The translations under genes were made by a program, and so were the position numbers. 64,000 nt of DNA from Eucommia ulmoides (lineage: Eukaryota > Streptophyta > Magnoliopsida > Garryales > Eucommiaceae): the NCBI GenBank assembly GCA_016647705.1, contig CM028334.1, forward strand, positions 14,802,402 through 14,866,401, given 5' to 3'. The notes below the pieces were generated by a model. It ran no database searches. It was not told the DNA's origin and saw nothing but the letters and a program-made list of their open reading frames with translations. Shown here in pieces: positions 1-10,394 of this stretch. Numbering within the stretch: the first letter of the stretch is position 1; each line of letters opens with the position of its first letter.

Positions 1-10
1 CATGAAGTAG

Positions 11-22
11 GCTCCGATACCA
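11..22 (-). other. Primer-binding site (reverse-complemented) of a copia-type element
   Basis: The + strand reads gctccgatacca. Its complement, TGGTATCGGAGC, differs by one base from TGGTATCAGAGC, the initiator-methionine tRNA primer site of many plant LTR elements. It lies two bases outside the LTR that starts at 25, so the element runs on the minus strand and its body is left of the window. Confidence 0.7.
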
Positions 23-24
23 TT

Positions 25-536
25 TGTTGGGATTTTTATTCCCTATAAATCTAAATCTATAAGACCTTAATCAACATGTCAAATCACCAAGAGTTCTAAT
101 GTACACATAAATTACGTACCTGGATCCATTATGATTAATTAACTTCTGATGTGGAATCCTGTGATAATCGATCATGAGAAAACTACGGATCGAGTGGATA
201 CATGTCCTTCTTTAACCAATTCTCTAGAATTCCTTAATAGGATTTGTGATTCATTTCCAGATAGAGAGAAGTGAGTTGTCAAGACGATTTGGAATATTGG
301 GGACCATAATCCTAATATCATCTATTTATATAGTGTGATAAAGGTTCCCATAATCCCCTAATCACCTTAACAATTTTTGGTATCTACTCCTTTAAGCGAT
401 ATTATTTTGAGTAGTCTGTCGGCTTATTGAAATTAATTAGATCACTTAATTTTAACCCATTAAATTTAAATAAAAAATATAATTATATTAATAATATGTT
501 GCCCAAAATCAGATTAGGAAATTAAATTTCCCAACA
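25..536 (-). mobile_element. Ty1/copia-type 5' LTR (512 bp)
   Basis: The block starts TGTTGGGA and ends TCCCAACA, a perfect 8 bp terminal inverted repeat typical of copia LTRs, and has a primer-binding site just outside its left end. No open reading frame of note lies inside. The element body (gag-pol) must lie at coordinates below 1. The LTR interrupts the left border of the duplicated 1.3 kb sequence that follows: the second copy at 10395 reads straight through the equivalent site (aatataagcatg). The superfamily call rests on LTR length and ends only, since no coding part is visible. Confidence 0.8.
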
Positions 537-1856
537 ATATAAGCATGAAACAATAAATAGATAGGTATAAGAATATATTAGAAATGAAAAATCTATCAAC
601 TTGAATAAAAAACATAAAGAAACTAAAATGTAGACAAATTTATGAACATCAAACATATTTATGAAAAACATAAATTTTGATATACTTATTCAAATAAGAA
701 GGGGCAAACCTAGTAGGTGGCGACAATTTTTGCTTGTTATGATGGTGCTTTGTGCGCGAACCTTACAACTCAAAAAAAAAAAAAAATTTAAGTTATTTCA
801 ATAGAGATCTAAAATGAGAAGAGGGAATAGATGGTAAATGGAGAAACTACATACTGGGGTTTATGAAAAAAATACAAAAGAACGTGGTAAGGAGATCGAC
901 GAAGATACTCTAGAACTAATGATGGAATTAAAAGAGTTTTTGAGAAGAAAAAAAAAAAAAACACTAAAATCAGGTCTAAGTTGAAACTAAAATCAGATTT
1001 GGGTGATAAATGATAATGGAATGCATTTTTACCTTTAGACATGTAGCAAGAGGGGATGGATAATGACTTCTAATTGCTAGTAGACAACAATTGTGGATTA
1101 GCGAGCTACGCGCGGTAGTTGTGGATTGGCGGGCGACGACGATTGTGGTTGTAGAGATAACGACAAAAACAAATGACAGGAGCATCAGAGCAATTAAAGC
1201 AAGATCTAGATAAATCAAATATAGACATAACTAAATTGAACTCAGATCTGGCCAAAACAAACCAGATCTGACCAAATTGGAAAGAAAAAGTAGTGATTTT
1301 GGTGCATGGTAAGGAAAATATTGAAGAAAGATACAAAGAGAGAAAGAGAGAGAAGACGTGTGTTAGCTTGGTGATGGCGATATTCACTGATGGTGATGCA
1401 CGATGATAGAGGGCTCTTGGACATAGAAGTGGTGTTGCAAGATGGAACAACGACAACACCTTTCGTGATGGTGATTCACAACAATGGAATGACAATGACG
1501 ATAATGAAGGTGCTAGAGCGAAAATGCGTCAATGGAGGGAGAGAGGGATAAGAGAATGGAAGATAGAGAGATATGAAAATGGCAGTGGTGAGAGAAGCAA
1601 GATGGATGAAAGAGCTGGTGGTTGTGCGGTGGCGTTGGCAGTGACGATCTATATAGAGGAAAATATGAGAGTGAATTAGAAAGAAAGAGAGAGAAGCGAG
1701 AGTGAGAGAAAGAAAATGTCAGTTGTAAGAGAGATGACAATGTAAAACCCTCATTTTATTTGTTTTTGTTTTGTAATTAGGTTAAAATGATCTCACGGTT
1801 CAAAAATGTCTAAATGTTTGTCTCTGATCCGATGGTCCCCTTTATTTCCGTTCTTC
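537..1856. repeat. 1.3 kb direct duplication, copy 1 (unclassified)
   Basis: This stretch matches 10395-11705 almost throughout, starting at atataagcatgaaac and ending near gtctctgatccga. Both copies have A-runs (772-786 and 948-961 here) on the + strand, and a long CT-rich stretch on the minus strand that resembles a leader (several small minus-strand frames, none recognisable). It could be a decayed retroposon, a gene-derived leader or a segmental duplication. The two copies flank the Mutator-like element at 2049-10363 but are not its termini. Codon-like structure is not convincing in either copy. Confidence 0.75.
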
Positions 1857-2039
1857 ATTATATTGAATCAAAAATAAAAAAACATAATTGTTGCGAAATT
1901 TAGAAATCTCAATTAGAATCGTAATAAGAGAGAGTAAGTACTAGATTAGCTGTTTGTTGGCATTAGGGCTTGTGACGGTTGTTCAATAGCTTAGGGTTTA
2001 TTACCAATCCAATGTAGACTTGAACCTCCAATAAAAAAA

Positions 2040-2048
2040 TTGAAATAA
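2040..2048. other. Target-site duplication, left (Mutator-like element)
   Basis: The 9 bp ttgaaataa here matches ctgaaataa at 10364-10372 at 8 of 9 positions. Nine bases is the usual Mutator superfamily duplication length. Confidence 0.75.
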
Positions 2049-2152
2049 GTGTTAATAGCACTTTATCCCCTTGTGATTTGGCCAATTTGTACTTACTCCC
2101 CTGTGATTTTATTTTTGGCAATGATCCCCCCTATAGTCTTGGACTAAAGTGT
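2049..2152 (+). repeat. MULE left terminal inverted repeat
   Basis: This ~105 bp terminus pairs with 10259-10363 with scattered mismatches. Shared landmarks in order are TTAATA, CACTTTA, CCAATTTG, a TTTTATTTTTGGCA block, and GTCTTGGA-TAAAGTG. Confidence 0.85.
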
Positions 2153-2478
2153 AATGGTTAAAATTAGGGGTAATTCTGTCAGTTCATTTTTAAATTAAGG
2201 GCAATTTTGTCATTTTGTTCTAATCAATTGAATGGGATCTACTTGCAAATTTTAAAAAACTTAATGGGTCAAAGTGTAGTCTCTTCTCTTCTGGGTCCAA
2301 CCTTTCTCTCTCTTCTGGGTACCAATCACCCCCACACTAGCTATCGTCCACCACGTCGGCTACCCCCAACCCAAGCATACACAAATGTCGACTAACATGC
2401 ACCACACCGGCTACTCCAAACATCCGCGCTGCAACCCCATGTCGACCACTATCCACCACGCCGGCCACTCCAAAACTT

Positions 2479-2670
2479 TTAATTGCTCGTCGTCGCCGAC
2501 GGAGAATAGAGTGGGAATTTTTTTATGACCTTCCACGGATGCTTGAGCTCCGAAACGGCCGCTCTGAGCTCTGCCTTCTTGCGCGTCTCATAGATTTGGC
2601 ATTCACGGCCTAAAGAGTTGTTTGGATTTCTTCGCCTACATTCGCTTCCATTGCTACTTCGAGACGCCAC
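2479..2670 (-). pseudogene. Short gene-like frame inside the MULE, possibly captured
   Basis: A 63-residue minus-strand frame starts at a methionine codon at 2670. It is hydrophilic, with a charged stretch around residues 29-50 (RKKAELRAAVSELKHPWKVI) that could be part of an alpha-helical or coiled-coil domain. I do not recognise the family. Its GC content is well above its neighbours, and it sits in the internal part of a MULE, which is where captured host exons are found. It may be a fragment of a longer host gene, or a chance frame. No splice sites or promoter could be assigned. A function cannot be stated. Confidence 0.35.
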
Positions 2671-2834
2671 TGGGGAAGGTTCTAGGGTTGCCGCCCATCC
2701 AAATAAACATCGATTTGAAGGTAATTTTGGGGGCGGAGGGAGTGAGAGATATGTGGGAGAGTTTAGTGGTGAGAGAGAATTAGGTCAAGCCTGATAAGAG
2801 CTTGAATGATGGTAAATTGTGTTACAGTGCCGGG

Positions 2835-4173
2835 TAATAGGTTGAAATATACCTATCTACTTCTAAGTTGAATTTGGTCGTTTTCAAGTGTATTATGAAT
2901 ATTTAATTGCGTTTTAGTTTGTTTTTATGTAAATCAGGTGTAGGGATGTTAACGAGCTATAAACGAGCGAAACGGTGAAGAAACGATGAAGAAGTAAGGT
3001 TTCAAGAATAGTAGACCCACTGCCGCGGCGATTAGAATGCTGGGAGATGTTAAAATGCACAAGTGCCACCGCCTAGGTGGTTTGTCCACCACTGAGGCTA
3101 TGAAAGTGCAGAGAGTTTGGAGCCTATTCCACTGCCTAGGTGGTGAAAGATCAGAGAGCTAGCCGACATACCCATCGCCGCAGTGGTTAGCTTTGCACAG
3201 AATTAAGATATTTTCAGATATTTTTAGACCCTTGAACCTATAAAGGTTGTACTCCCACTTACAAAAAAGAATGCTAACGTCCCTAACATTAGAGAAACGA
3301 TCTTGGGCCATTCTTGGTGAGCTCAAAGAGGAGATTCACATATCGGAGAAGAGGAAACACTTTCAGATCAATCGTTGGAGACAGTGGATCACTCCACTTT
3401 AAGATTTGATATTTCTTTCCTTGTTTCCTTTTTTGTAACTTAATGTTTTATTGTGAATGATGTTGAATCCCTCTTGGTTTAATGATTCAATGGCTAACAT
3501 CAAGATAGGCTAGATAAATATTATCTAGGGATCGATATAGTTCATGTAATTATACGTTTGATTTAATATATGTTTCTTTAACGGTTATTTGTGTAAATCC
3601 GATTGTTGTTATCGCTCTATTACAATTTTAATATGCTTTGTTAACGTATTAGGGTTAGTTTTGCGAATACGGGGTTTGACACTCGGGAGAGGTAACCCTG
3701 GAGGGCATTAGAAAGTGTGCAATCCATGACATTAGGTCGAGACTTATGTGAGTATGTGTTCGAAAAGACGTTCGAGGAGGACTTCGGCGTCAATGCAAAG
3801 TCACATATTTATTCACTAAACACTCGGGAGAGGGAGTGAATGAGTTTAAGGTACAAAGATTGTCGGATAGGATAAAATACCATTATTGTTAACTAAACGA
3901 AGTCAAACATGTATTAATTGAATGGAATCAATCCCTAGGTAATCAACTTAATTAGAACTAACCCAAAGGTTTTAGTTAACTTAGTTTTAATTATTTAACT
4001 TTAAACATTTATTGAGCCGTCGGGATAATATAAGACTATACAAATTGCGGTATTCAATTATTCAAAAACTTTCTCTGTGGAACGATATCCAATCTTAAAG
4101 ATCCATTATACTAAAACTTGACCTCATGCACTTGCGAATGAGTTAGACATGAGCGTAAAAACCTCATTGTACA
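2835..4173 (+). repeat. 5' LTR of the Athila-like element
   Basis: It starts TAATAGGTTG (TGATAGGTTC in the other LTR, a G-to-A change) and ends cctcattgtaca. It contains a cluster of palindromic CCACCGCC..GGCGGTGG-type motifs between about 3015 and 3180. It also carries a serially repeated gactcgggagagg-type block around 3680-3840. Confidence 0.9.
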
Positions 4174-4178
4174 AGTTT

Positions 4179-4197
4179 TTAGCGTCGTTGCTGGGGA
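4179..4197 (+). other. Primer-binding site, Athila type, decayed
   Basis: The sequence ttagcgtcgttgctgggga differs from the TGGCGCCGTTGCCGGGGA form by transitions only (G to A or C to T), as expected from deamination of methylated cytosines. The intact form is seen in complement at 55075-55092. Confidence 0.7.
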
Positions 4198-4260
4198 TGA
4201 GTGTTTTGAAATGGATTGATATTGTGACTAAGTGGTTGAATTTTAATCCTTATAATTCTT

Positions 4261-4741
4261 TTGTTTTATTTTCGTTTAAATTATTATTTTTTATTTGTTT
4301 CATTAGTTGTGATCAAACAATGCATGCAACGAAGAAGAAGCTTGGTCTTCTTGACTCTTGATCCCGAGATCGAGCGTACTTTGGAAAGAATAAAGAGAGA
4401 GAGAAGAAGCCAACTTCAATACCATGAATCAAGATCCAATGGAGCATACTATCCCAAATTCCTTGTCTATGAGGGATTTTGGTGAAAAATGCCCAACCAC
4501 GCAGGAAAGTGTCATAGATTACGTCCTATCTATGGAAGTTGTACCGAAAAACGTACCGAAAGCCATACCTAAAGCCGTCATACCTTTTGCAGATGATATG
4601 GACCTTTTCGGATCAAGCAAATTTTCCTTCGATTCAGTCGAACTGGAAGGTGAAGAGGAGAGGATGAAGTGCTATATCGAAAACGAAAAGCGACTTGTGG
4701 AGAGTATCTTCCTTGTTGACAATGATCATGCAATTTTCTAG
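4261..4741 (+). pseudogene. gag-like N-terminal fragment of the Athila-like element
   Basis: Two overlapping frames (4261-4485 and 4424-4741) appear to be one original reading frame broken by a frameshift near 4430-4485. The key stretch LDPEIERTLERIKRERRSQL (about residues 37-56 of the first frame) resembles the start of Athila-type gag proteins, which form the retrotransposon capsid in the cytoplasm. The second frame is acidic and ends at a stop at 4739-4741. Athila gag is normally several hundred residues, so most of it is missing here. The family call rests on this one motif plus the primer site and the downstream frame. Confidence 0.5.
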
Positions 4742-5796
4742 GTCCAACTAGGGACGTTAAATCAAACACGTCACGTTTTTTTATATGAAACCGAGGGTAT
4801 CAAGTTTTACCCGATTGTTTTTGCTACTATTTACTGTTTAGAGTCAAGAATGGTCTTGGAGCATGTTTAGAGATGATTTAGGGAGTGAGGATACTCGAGG
4901 ATGTGTTTCGCACTTAAAATTGTTGAACAAGAGAAGTGAAAGCACATGGTGTGGAGTTGTTGTGTGAAAACTTGAATAAATAATGAAAATCCAGCAGCAG
5001 GCTCACCTCTAAGGCGGTGAAAATACAGGATGTCAAGTTTTCAACTTAATGCTTTACCGCTGAGACAGTGAAACAACAGAGTGTTATGTTTTTAAAAAAG
5101 GCACTTCACCACCGAGGCGGTGAAACGAAAAAATGTTTTGGTTTTAAAAAAGGCCCTCCACCGCCGAGGCGGTGAGGCCTCTGTTTGATTAAAACCATCC
5201 CGCTAAACAAAAAATGCCACAAAAATTTCAAAAACTCCAAAATCTCTCTATTACCATCCTTCCAAACCATTTCAAACCTTCAAAATAATCCTTCCATTTA
5301 CAAAAGTTGAGATTTCCACCACAAATCATCCTCCAAAAATCAGATTCTACCCCCATTTTCGAAAACTTAAGGTTTAAGGGACAAACGATGCGATTTCTCC
5401 ATTTTCAATCATTTGGACCAAATGTTTTCAACAAGTAAGTGTTTATGATCCTACATTTCATCTATTTGTTGAAAAATTTGATTGATTTGTATGTTTATAT
5501 AAAAAATAATTGGATTAGGAATGTGTCTTAAACCCTTAAACCCCCATTTTTGCGATTTTCATTCTCTATGGGATTTTGGTTTGATTTTGGGTGATAAACT
5601 AAGTTTCTATGGATTGTTAAATTGTGTGAAATAGAATTGCATGTTACATTATTCATATTTTGTTGAATCATTGCGATTGGTGTAACTGTTTTGAGATTGT
5701 CACTTACTTATTGACGGTGTTGATTCGGAAGATTATTTTTCATTGTTCATATATGATTGGGTTTGCCATGTTTTGTGATTGTGATTAATAGGAGAC
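4742..5796 (+). other. Non-coding internal region with GGCGGTG palindrome units
   Basis: I see no open frame of note. At 5005-5180 there are four spaced copies of a (T/C)CACCGCCGAGGCGGTGAAA-type inverted repeat, about 60 bp apart, each followed by a short A-rich spacer. The same motif lies in this element's LTRs. The remainder is AT-rich leader-like sequence before the frame at 5797. Confidence 0.6.
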
Positions 5797-6618
5797 ATGA
5801 CTAAGAGAGTTTCTTCAAAGAGGGCACGAGGTGAAGGTTCAAGTTCTCGAACTGTAGGTGTCGCCCCGAATTATGATTCTACACGCTTGGTTTCCAAACA
5901 AGCGGACAAACATTTCCATCGCTTTGAGCATAAAATAACATGTATTCGATAAAGGGGATTCGGGAAATTATATAACCTCCCAGCGGAATTTAAAGAAGTG
6001 ATTCGCACTCGCGGATGGGAACAATTATGTAAATCACCACCACGAGGAGAGGTGGTCCTAGTGCAGGAGTTTTATGACAATACCATTGAAGTCGTTGACT
6101 ACCGAACAAGGTTTGCACTCGCCCCATCTCATTTAGTCCTGAGTTCATCAATGAAGTCTTGGGATTGGGGGGGCCCGGGACCACCAACTAACGAACCTTA
6201 TAGGGGCTGAGGCCCGAGCTTGGATATAGTAATTAGAGTCATCACTTCTGGCAATGTCCAGGGGACACACACTGGGCCGGGTCTTACCATATTTCTGACA
6301 AAATTTCTCAATCCCATCCCTAAGATATGGCACTATTTTGTGTGTGGAAATCTTCTCCCAATGTCTCACTTTTCAGATGTCTCCATAGACTGGGCAATAG
6401 TGCTACATTCGATCCAGACTGGAAAGCCGATCAATGTTGGCTAGTTGATCTACTCGTCAATTCTCTATGCAGTCAACACGACGAAGGCTGATTTTCCATT
6501 TCCATCACTCTTGACCAACTTATTCCGACGAGCCAGTGTATCGGTACCTAGAGATAGCCCTTGGCCCCCAATCGTTCCACTTGATCTAGCGATAATTAAT
6601 AGAATGTTGAAATCTTGA
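5797..6618 (+). pseudogene. Putative plant transposon protein (Transposase_32-like) frame, broken
   Basis: The frame opens with an ATG at 5797 and a basic Ser/Arg-rich tail, has an in-frame TAA at 5950-5952, then reads GFGKLYNLPAEFKEVI and GWEQLCKSPPRGEVVLVQEF up to a stop at 6208. Similarity resumes in another frame (about 6220-6444: LLPMSHFSDVSIDWAIVLHS, TGKPINVG) and again to about 6618 (DFPFPSLLTNLFRRASVSVP). The order W..L..P..VVLVQEFY, then L.P..H.S..., then INVG, then FPSL...L.RRA.V matches my recollection of the 'putative plant transposon protein' domain often found in Athila/Tat-lineage elements. Its biochemical role is not established. At least one stop and one or two frameshifts make it non-functional here. 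Confidence 0.6.
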
Positions 6619-7949
6619 GGACAAGGGGCGACCGAGCAAGAAGCTGATGAAGAAGAAGGGCCTGTAGATGAAGAAGCGGGGCCATTGGAGGCCCGCGAGG
6701 AGGTCACTTCAGAGAGGATCTATAGGGATCTCCAAGAGGTTTGCCAAGGGCAATACGAGATCGGAACTTTCTTTGATCAATATACAAGACATAAAGATTA
6801 AATCCACCGGCTCATGTGTGAACCCTTCGGCAATATGAGTGTTTATCCACCTATGCCGCATATGCCGACGCACATTTTGTAACTGCCACAATTTCCATTC
6901 CGACGTGATAGTGGTGGAGATGACGCTCCCCCAAGTGGATAGTAGGAGGTGAGACTTCCACGTCTTATCTCCTAGGTTTGTGTTCCAACCCAATATTTTC
7001 TTAAATGCTATATTTTGCTATTACGTTCGCTGCTTAGTCAGTGTAGACACTGCCCTTATTTAAGTTTGGGGGGATGTTCATCCATTTTTGTTTTTTGTAG
7101 AAGAAGGATGAACAATTTTTTTTATGTATTATTTTTAGACGTTTTATGTATGCGTAAATACGATTTGTAGAAGCTTAAATATATATTGTAGACTTTAATT
7201 ATATAGTTAAGTTTTATTTTAATTTTCATGTTTTTGCATGTTAAATGCTTAGTTTAGTGTATGTATGTTAGTATTTTGAGTTAATGTAGAGATGTTTATG
7301 CATAAAGTTGTATTTGCATGTTGAGTTGTTGAGTTTGTCTAGGCCATTTTCCGATGATGAAAATTTTCCCCTAATTGTATATCAAGGTCGGGGGTGATGC
7401 CATTTATGTGTGTTTTGTGTGCTCAGCATGTCGATTAGGTTAAAATTATTTTGATCCTAAATTGTACGATCATATAGACTCAGTGTATAATTATCTGAAT
7501 GATTTGATGTTGACTATTCAGTAATAAGTTCATGACAGAAATGAGGAATCCAGAACTTGATTTGGGGGAAACTTGAGGCGGAATCCTAGGTAAGGTAATT
7601 CCTTAGGCGTGATTTAGGCCTTCAATTTTTTCGCTTGAACCTTTGTAGCTAACCTAAAAATTTTATCCCTCATTTCCCTATTGAAGCCGATAATATTTTT
7701 CAATTCTGAACACGTATCAATACTCTATCCAATTAAATTTTTCCAAACCATTGTTGCGAAGCCTAAGTTTCAAATTGAGTGAAATCAAGTTAGCATGAAT
7801 TTATGCTATTTGAAGTAAGCGGTCGGGTTTTAAATGATTTTTTATTGATTCGGTATTAGTGTATTCACTTGTCATTCTCTTAATCCTTTTTACACGCTCC
7901 TAAAATTGTATAAATTCTAATAAGTTTGGGGGTGTGTTTTCTTAACAAG

Positions 7950-7985
<36 letters not shown>

Positions 7986-8600
7986 AACTATGTTAATATA
8001 GTTTTTATTTTCATTACTTTGGACAAGTGAATACAAAGTTCTTAAATTATTGTTCAGAGTTATGTTTTAAATATGTGGGGTTACGAGAGAGAGATAGCGA
8101 CAAGCGTTTGTGCCTCGGGTATCGTTATTTTCTATTCCTGTGATACCCTTGGTCGTTCTCCAAAGCTAAACCAAGCCCTATTGATCTCCGTGAATGTCCG
8201 AACCTACATTAGTAGATAGTTGAGCCCAGTCAAGCGTATGGTTTTCCTGAATCCTTTAAGTTTTAAGTCATGAACTTAGCTATTGAATAATCCAATCTGG
8301 TGTTTGGATAGTTATACATTTGAGTTCTCTCACATACACTTTAAATGGATCTAGAATGGTTTTTATTGATATTGAGTGTTGAAATTCTAGAACACCACTT
8401 GGTATGTGTTATTTCCCGAACTTGATCTGATTAAGGGTTGTTGAGAGAAGAACCACTTAGTTTCTTCGATTGAACTTGGAATTCACTGCGTTTACTTCTT
8501 CTTTGTTAAAGTTATTCATTTTTAGTTTAATAGTTAGTCAATTAGTATAGTTAGTTTAATTTAGTGTTAGGGTGTTTTGCTCGAGTACTAGCAAAATTCT
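6619..8600 (+). other. Non-coding 3' internal region with three tttgggg tracts and a poly(A) run
   Basis: There is no convincing frame. Purine tracts resembling the polypurine tract occur at 7063-7077 and 7923-7935 as well as at the true site (8601-8614). A run of about 34 A lies at 7950-7983. The stretch 7840-8420 matches, in complement, the internal part of the non-autonomous element at 51564-56742 (for example the stretch around cctacattagtag), so the two elements share a 3' region. Confidence 0.65.
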
Positions 8601-8614
8601 AAGTTTGGGGATAT
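8601..8614 (+). other. Polypurine tract
   Basis: The sequence aagtttggggatat lies directly upstream of the 3' LTR at 8616 and is the expected plus-strand primer position. Confidence 0.7.
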
Positions 8615-8615
8615 T

Positions 8616-9971
8616 TGATAGGTTCAAATATACCTATCTACTTCTAAACCAAATTTGGTAGTTTTCGAGTGTATTATTAATATTTAATTGCGTTTTAGTT
8701 TATTTTTATGTAAATCAAGTGTAGGGATCTAACGAGCTATAAACGAGCGAAACGATGGGAAAATGGTAAAGAAGCAAGGTTTCAAGAACAGCAGACCCAC
8801 CACCGCGGCGGTGAGAATACTGGAAAATGCTGAAATGATTGCCGAAATGGTGAAAGTGCAGAGAGTTTGGAGCATGTTCCACCGAATAGGTAGTAAAATA
8901 TCAGAGAGCCAGCCGACATAGCCACCGCCGCAACGGTGGTCAGCTCTATACAAAATTAAGATATTTTTACATATTTTTGGACCCTTGTACCTATAAAAAT
9001 TGTTCTCCCACTTACAAAAAAGAACCCTAACATCCCTAACATTAAAGAAGTAATCTTGGGCTATTCTTGAAGAGCTCAAAGAGGAGATTAACATATCGGA
9101 AAAGAGGAAATACTTTCGGATCGATCGTCGGTGACAGTGGATCACTCCACTTTAAGATTTGATATTTTTTTTCCTTGTTTCTATTTTTGTAACTTAATGT
9201 TTTATTGTGAATGATGTTGAATCCCTCTTGGTTTAATGATTCAATGGCTAAGATCAAGATAAGCTAGATAAATATTATCTAGGGATCGATGTGGTTCATG
9301 TAAATATACGTTTGGTTTAATATATGTTTCTTTAATGGTTGTTTGTGTAAATCCGATTGTTGTTATCGCTCCATTACAATTTTAATATGCTTTGTTAACC
9401 TATTAGGGTTGGTTTTGAGAATACGGGGTTTGACACTCGGGAGAGGTAACCCTGGATTCGAACTAGGGTAAACTCATTGCGACTTTCTAACGTCTTGGGA
9501 GGGCGTTAGAAAGTGTGCAATCCATGACGTTGAGTCAAGACTTATGTGACTATGTATTCGAAAAGACGTTCGAGGGGGATTTCGGCGTCAACGCGAAGTC
9601 ACATATTCATTCACTAAACACTTGGGAGAGGAAGTGAATGAGTTTAAGATACAAAGATTGTCGGATAAGATAAAACACCATTATTCTTAACTAAACGAAG
9701 TCAAACATGTGTTAATTGAATGAAATCAATCCCTAGGTAATCAACTTAATTAGAACTAACCCAAAAGTTTTAGTTAACTTAGTTTTAATTATTTAACTTT
9801 AAACATTTATTGAACCGTCGGGATAATATAAGACTATGCAAATTGTGGTATTCATTTATTCAAACACTTTCCCAGTGGAACGATATCTGATCATAAAGAT
9901 CCATTATATTAAAACTTGACCTTGTGCACTTCCAAGTGAGTCAGACGTGAACGTAAAAACCTCATCGTACA
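8616..9971 (+). repeat. 3' LTR of the Athila-like element
   Basis: It starts TGATAGGTTC and ends catcgtaca, followed by the target duplication CCGGG. It matches 2835-4173 throughout. The CACCACCGCGGCGGTG motif lies at 8798-8813 and a second unit with CCACCG/CGGTGG arms around 8920-8938. Confidence 0.9.
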
Positions 9972-10258
9972 CCGGGATTAAGAGATACATTTGAAAAATT
10001 CAAGAAAAATTATCAGCTCAAAATAAACCCTAACGATTGATACGAAGGAAGAAGAAGATGAGAAGACGGGTATGGCCATTGGAGGAAAAAGATGATTGAT
10101 AATACATAAAATACGTTTATGGCCCTCTGAGTTTCTAAATAGTATTAAAATAGTCCTTATAAAAATATTTTAAGGGTATAAATGTCATTTCACACTATTT
10201 AATGGATTTCAGTTGATTTTCATCCGTTGACCATTAAAGTTAATGGAAAACATAATAG

Positions 10259-10363
10259 TTGCACTTTAATCCAAGACTACAAGGTGGGTAACTGCCAAAA
10301 ATAAAACTACAGGGGGTAGGTGCAAATTGGAAAAACTACAAGAGGGTAAAGTGATATTAACCC
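10259..10363 (-). repeat. MULE right terminal inverted repeat
   Basis: This is the complement of the left terminus. It ends in gtgatattaaccc and is followed by the 9 bp duplication at 10364-10372. Confidence 0.85.
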
Positions 10364-10394
10364 CTGAAATAATATCTAATTAATGTTTCTCTAA

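Larger units (their letters stand above)
2835..9971 (+). mobile_element. Athila-like LTR retrotransposon (7.1 kb), inserted in the MULE
   Basis: Two LTRs (2835-4173 and 8616-9971) bracket 4.4 kb. A perfect 5 bp target duplication, CCGGG, occurs at 2830-2834 and 9972-9976. The primer site after the left LTR (4179-4197) resembles TGGCGCCGTTGCCGGGGA, the form seen in Athila-lineage elements, and a purine tract (aagtttggggata) precedes the right LTR. Coding remnants are a gag-like N-terminus and a plant-transposon-protein-like frame. I see no protease, reverse transcriptase or integrase, so the element is non-autonomous. It probably used enzymes of a related full-length element. Confidence 0.9.
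2049..10363. mobile_element. Mutator-like element (MULE), non-autonomous, split by an LTR element
   Basis: The ends are long inverted repeats (2049-2152 and the complement of 10259-10363). Both begin G(T/G)GTTAATA.CACTTTA and are flanked by a near-perfect 9 bp duplication. After subtracting the LTR retrotransposon at 2835-9971 with its target duplication, about 1.17 kb of MULE is left: 2049-2834 and 9977-10363. No transposase is visible, so it would need a MURA-type transposase supplied in trans. The left inner part (about 2280-2760) is markedly richer in GC than its surroundings and carries a short gene-like frame. That is the usual look of a Pack-MULE that has captured host sequence, although the donor gene is not identifiable from this window. 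Confidence 0.85.

Noticed and set aside
809..1740. Minus-strand frames up to 129 codons rich in Ser/Phe/Leu
   Set aside because: The corresponding frames in the duplicate at 10804-11827 differ in length and phase, the composition is CT-repeat driven, and no family is recognisable. They are not called as genes.
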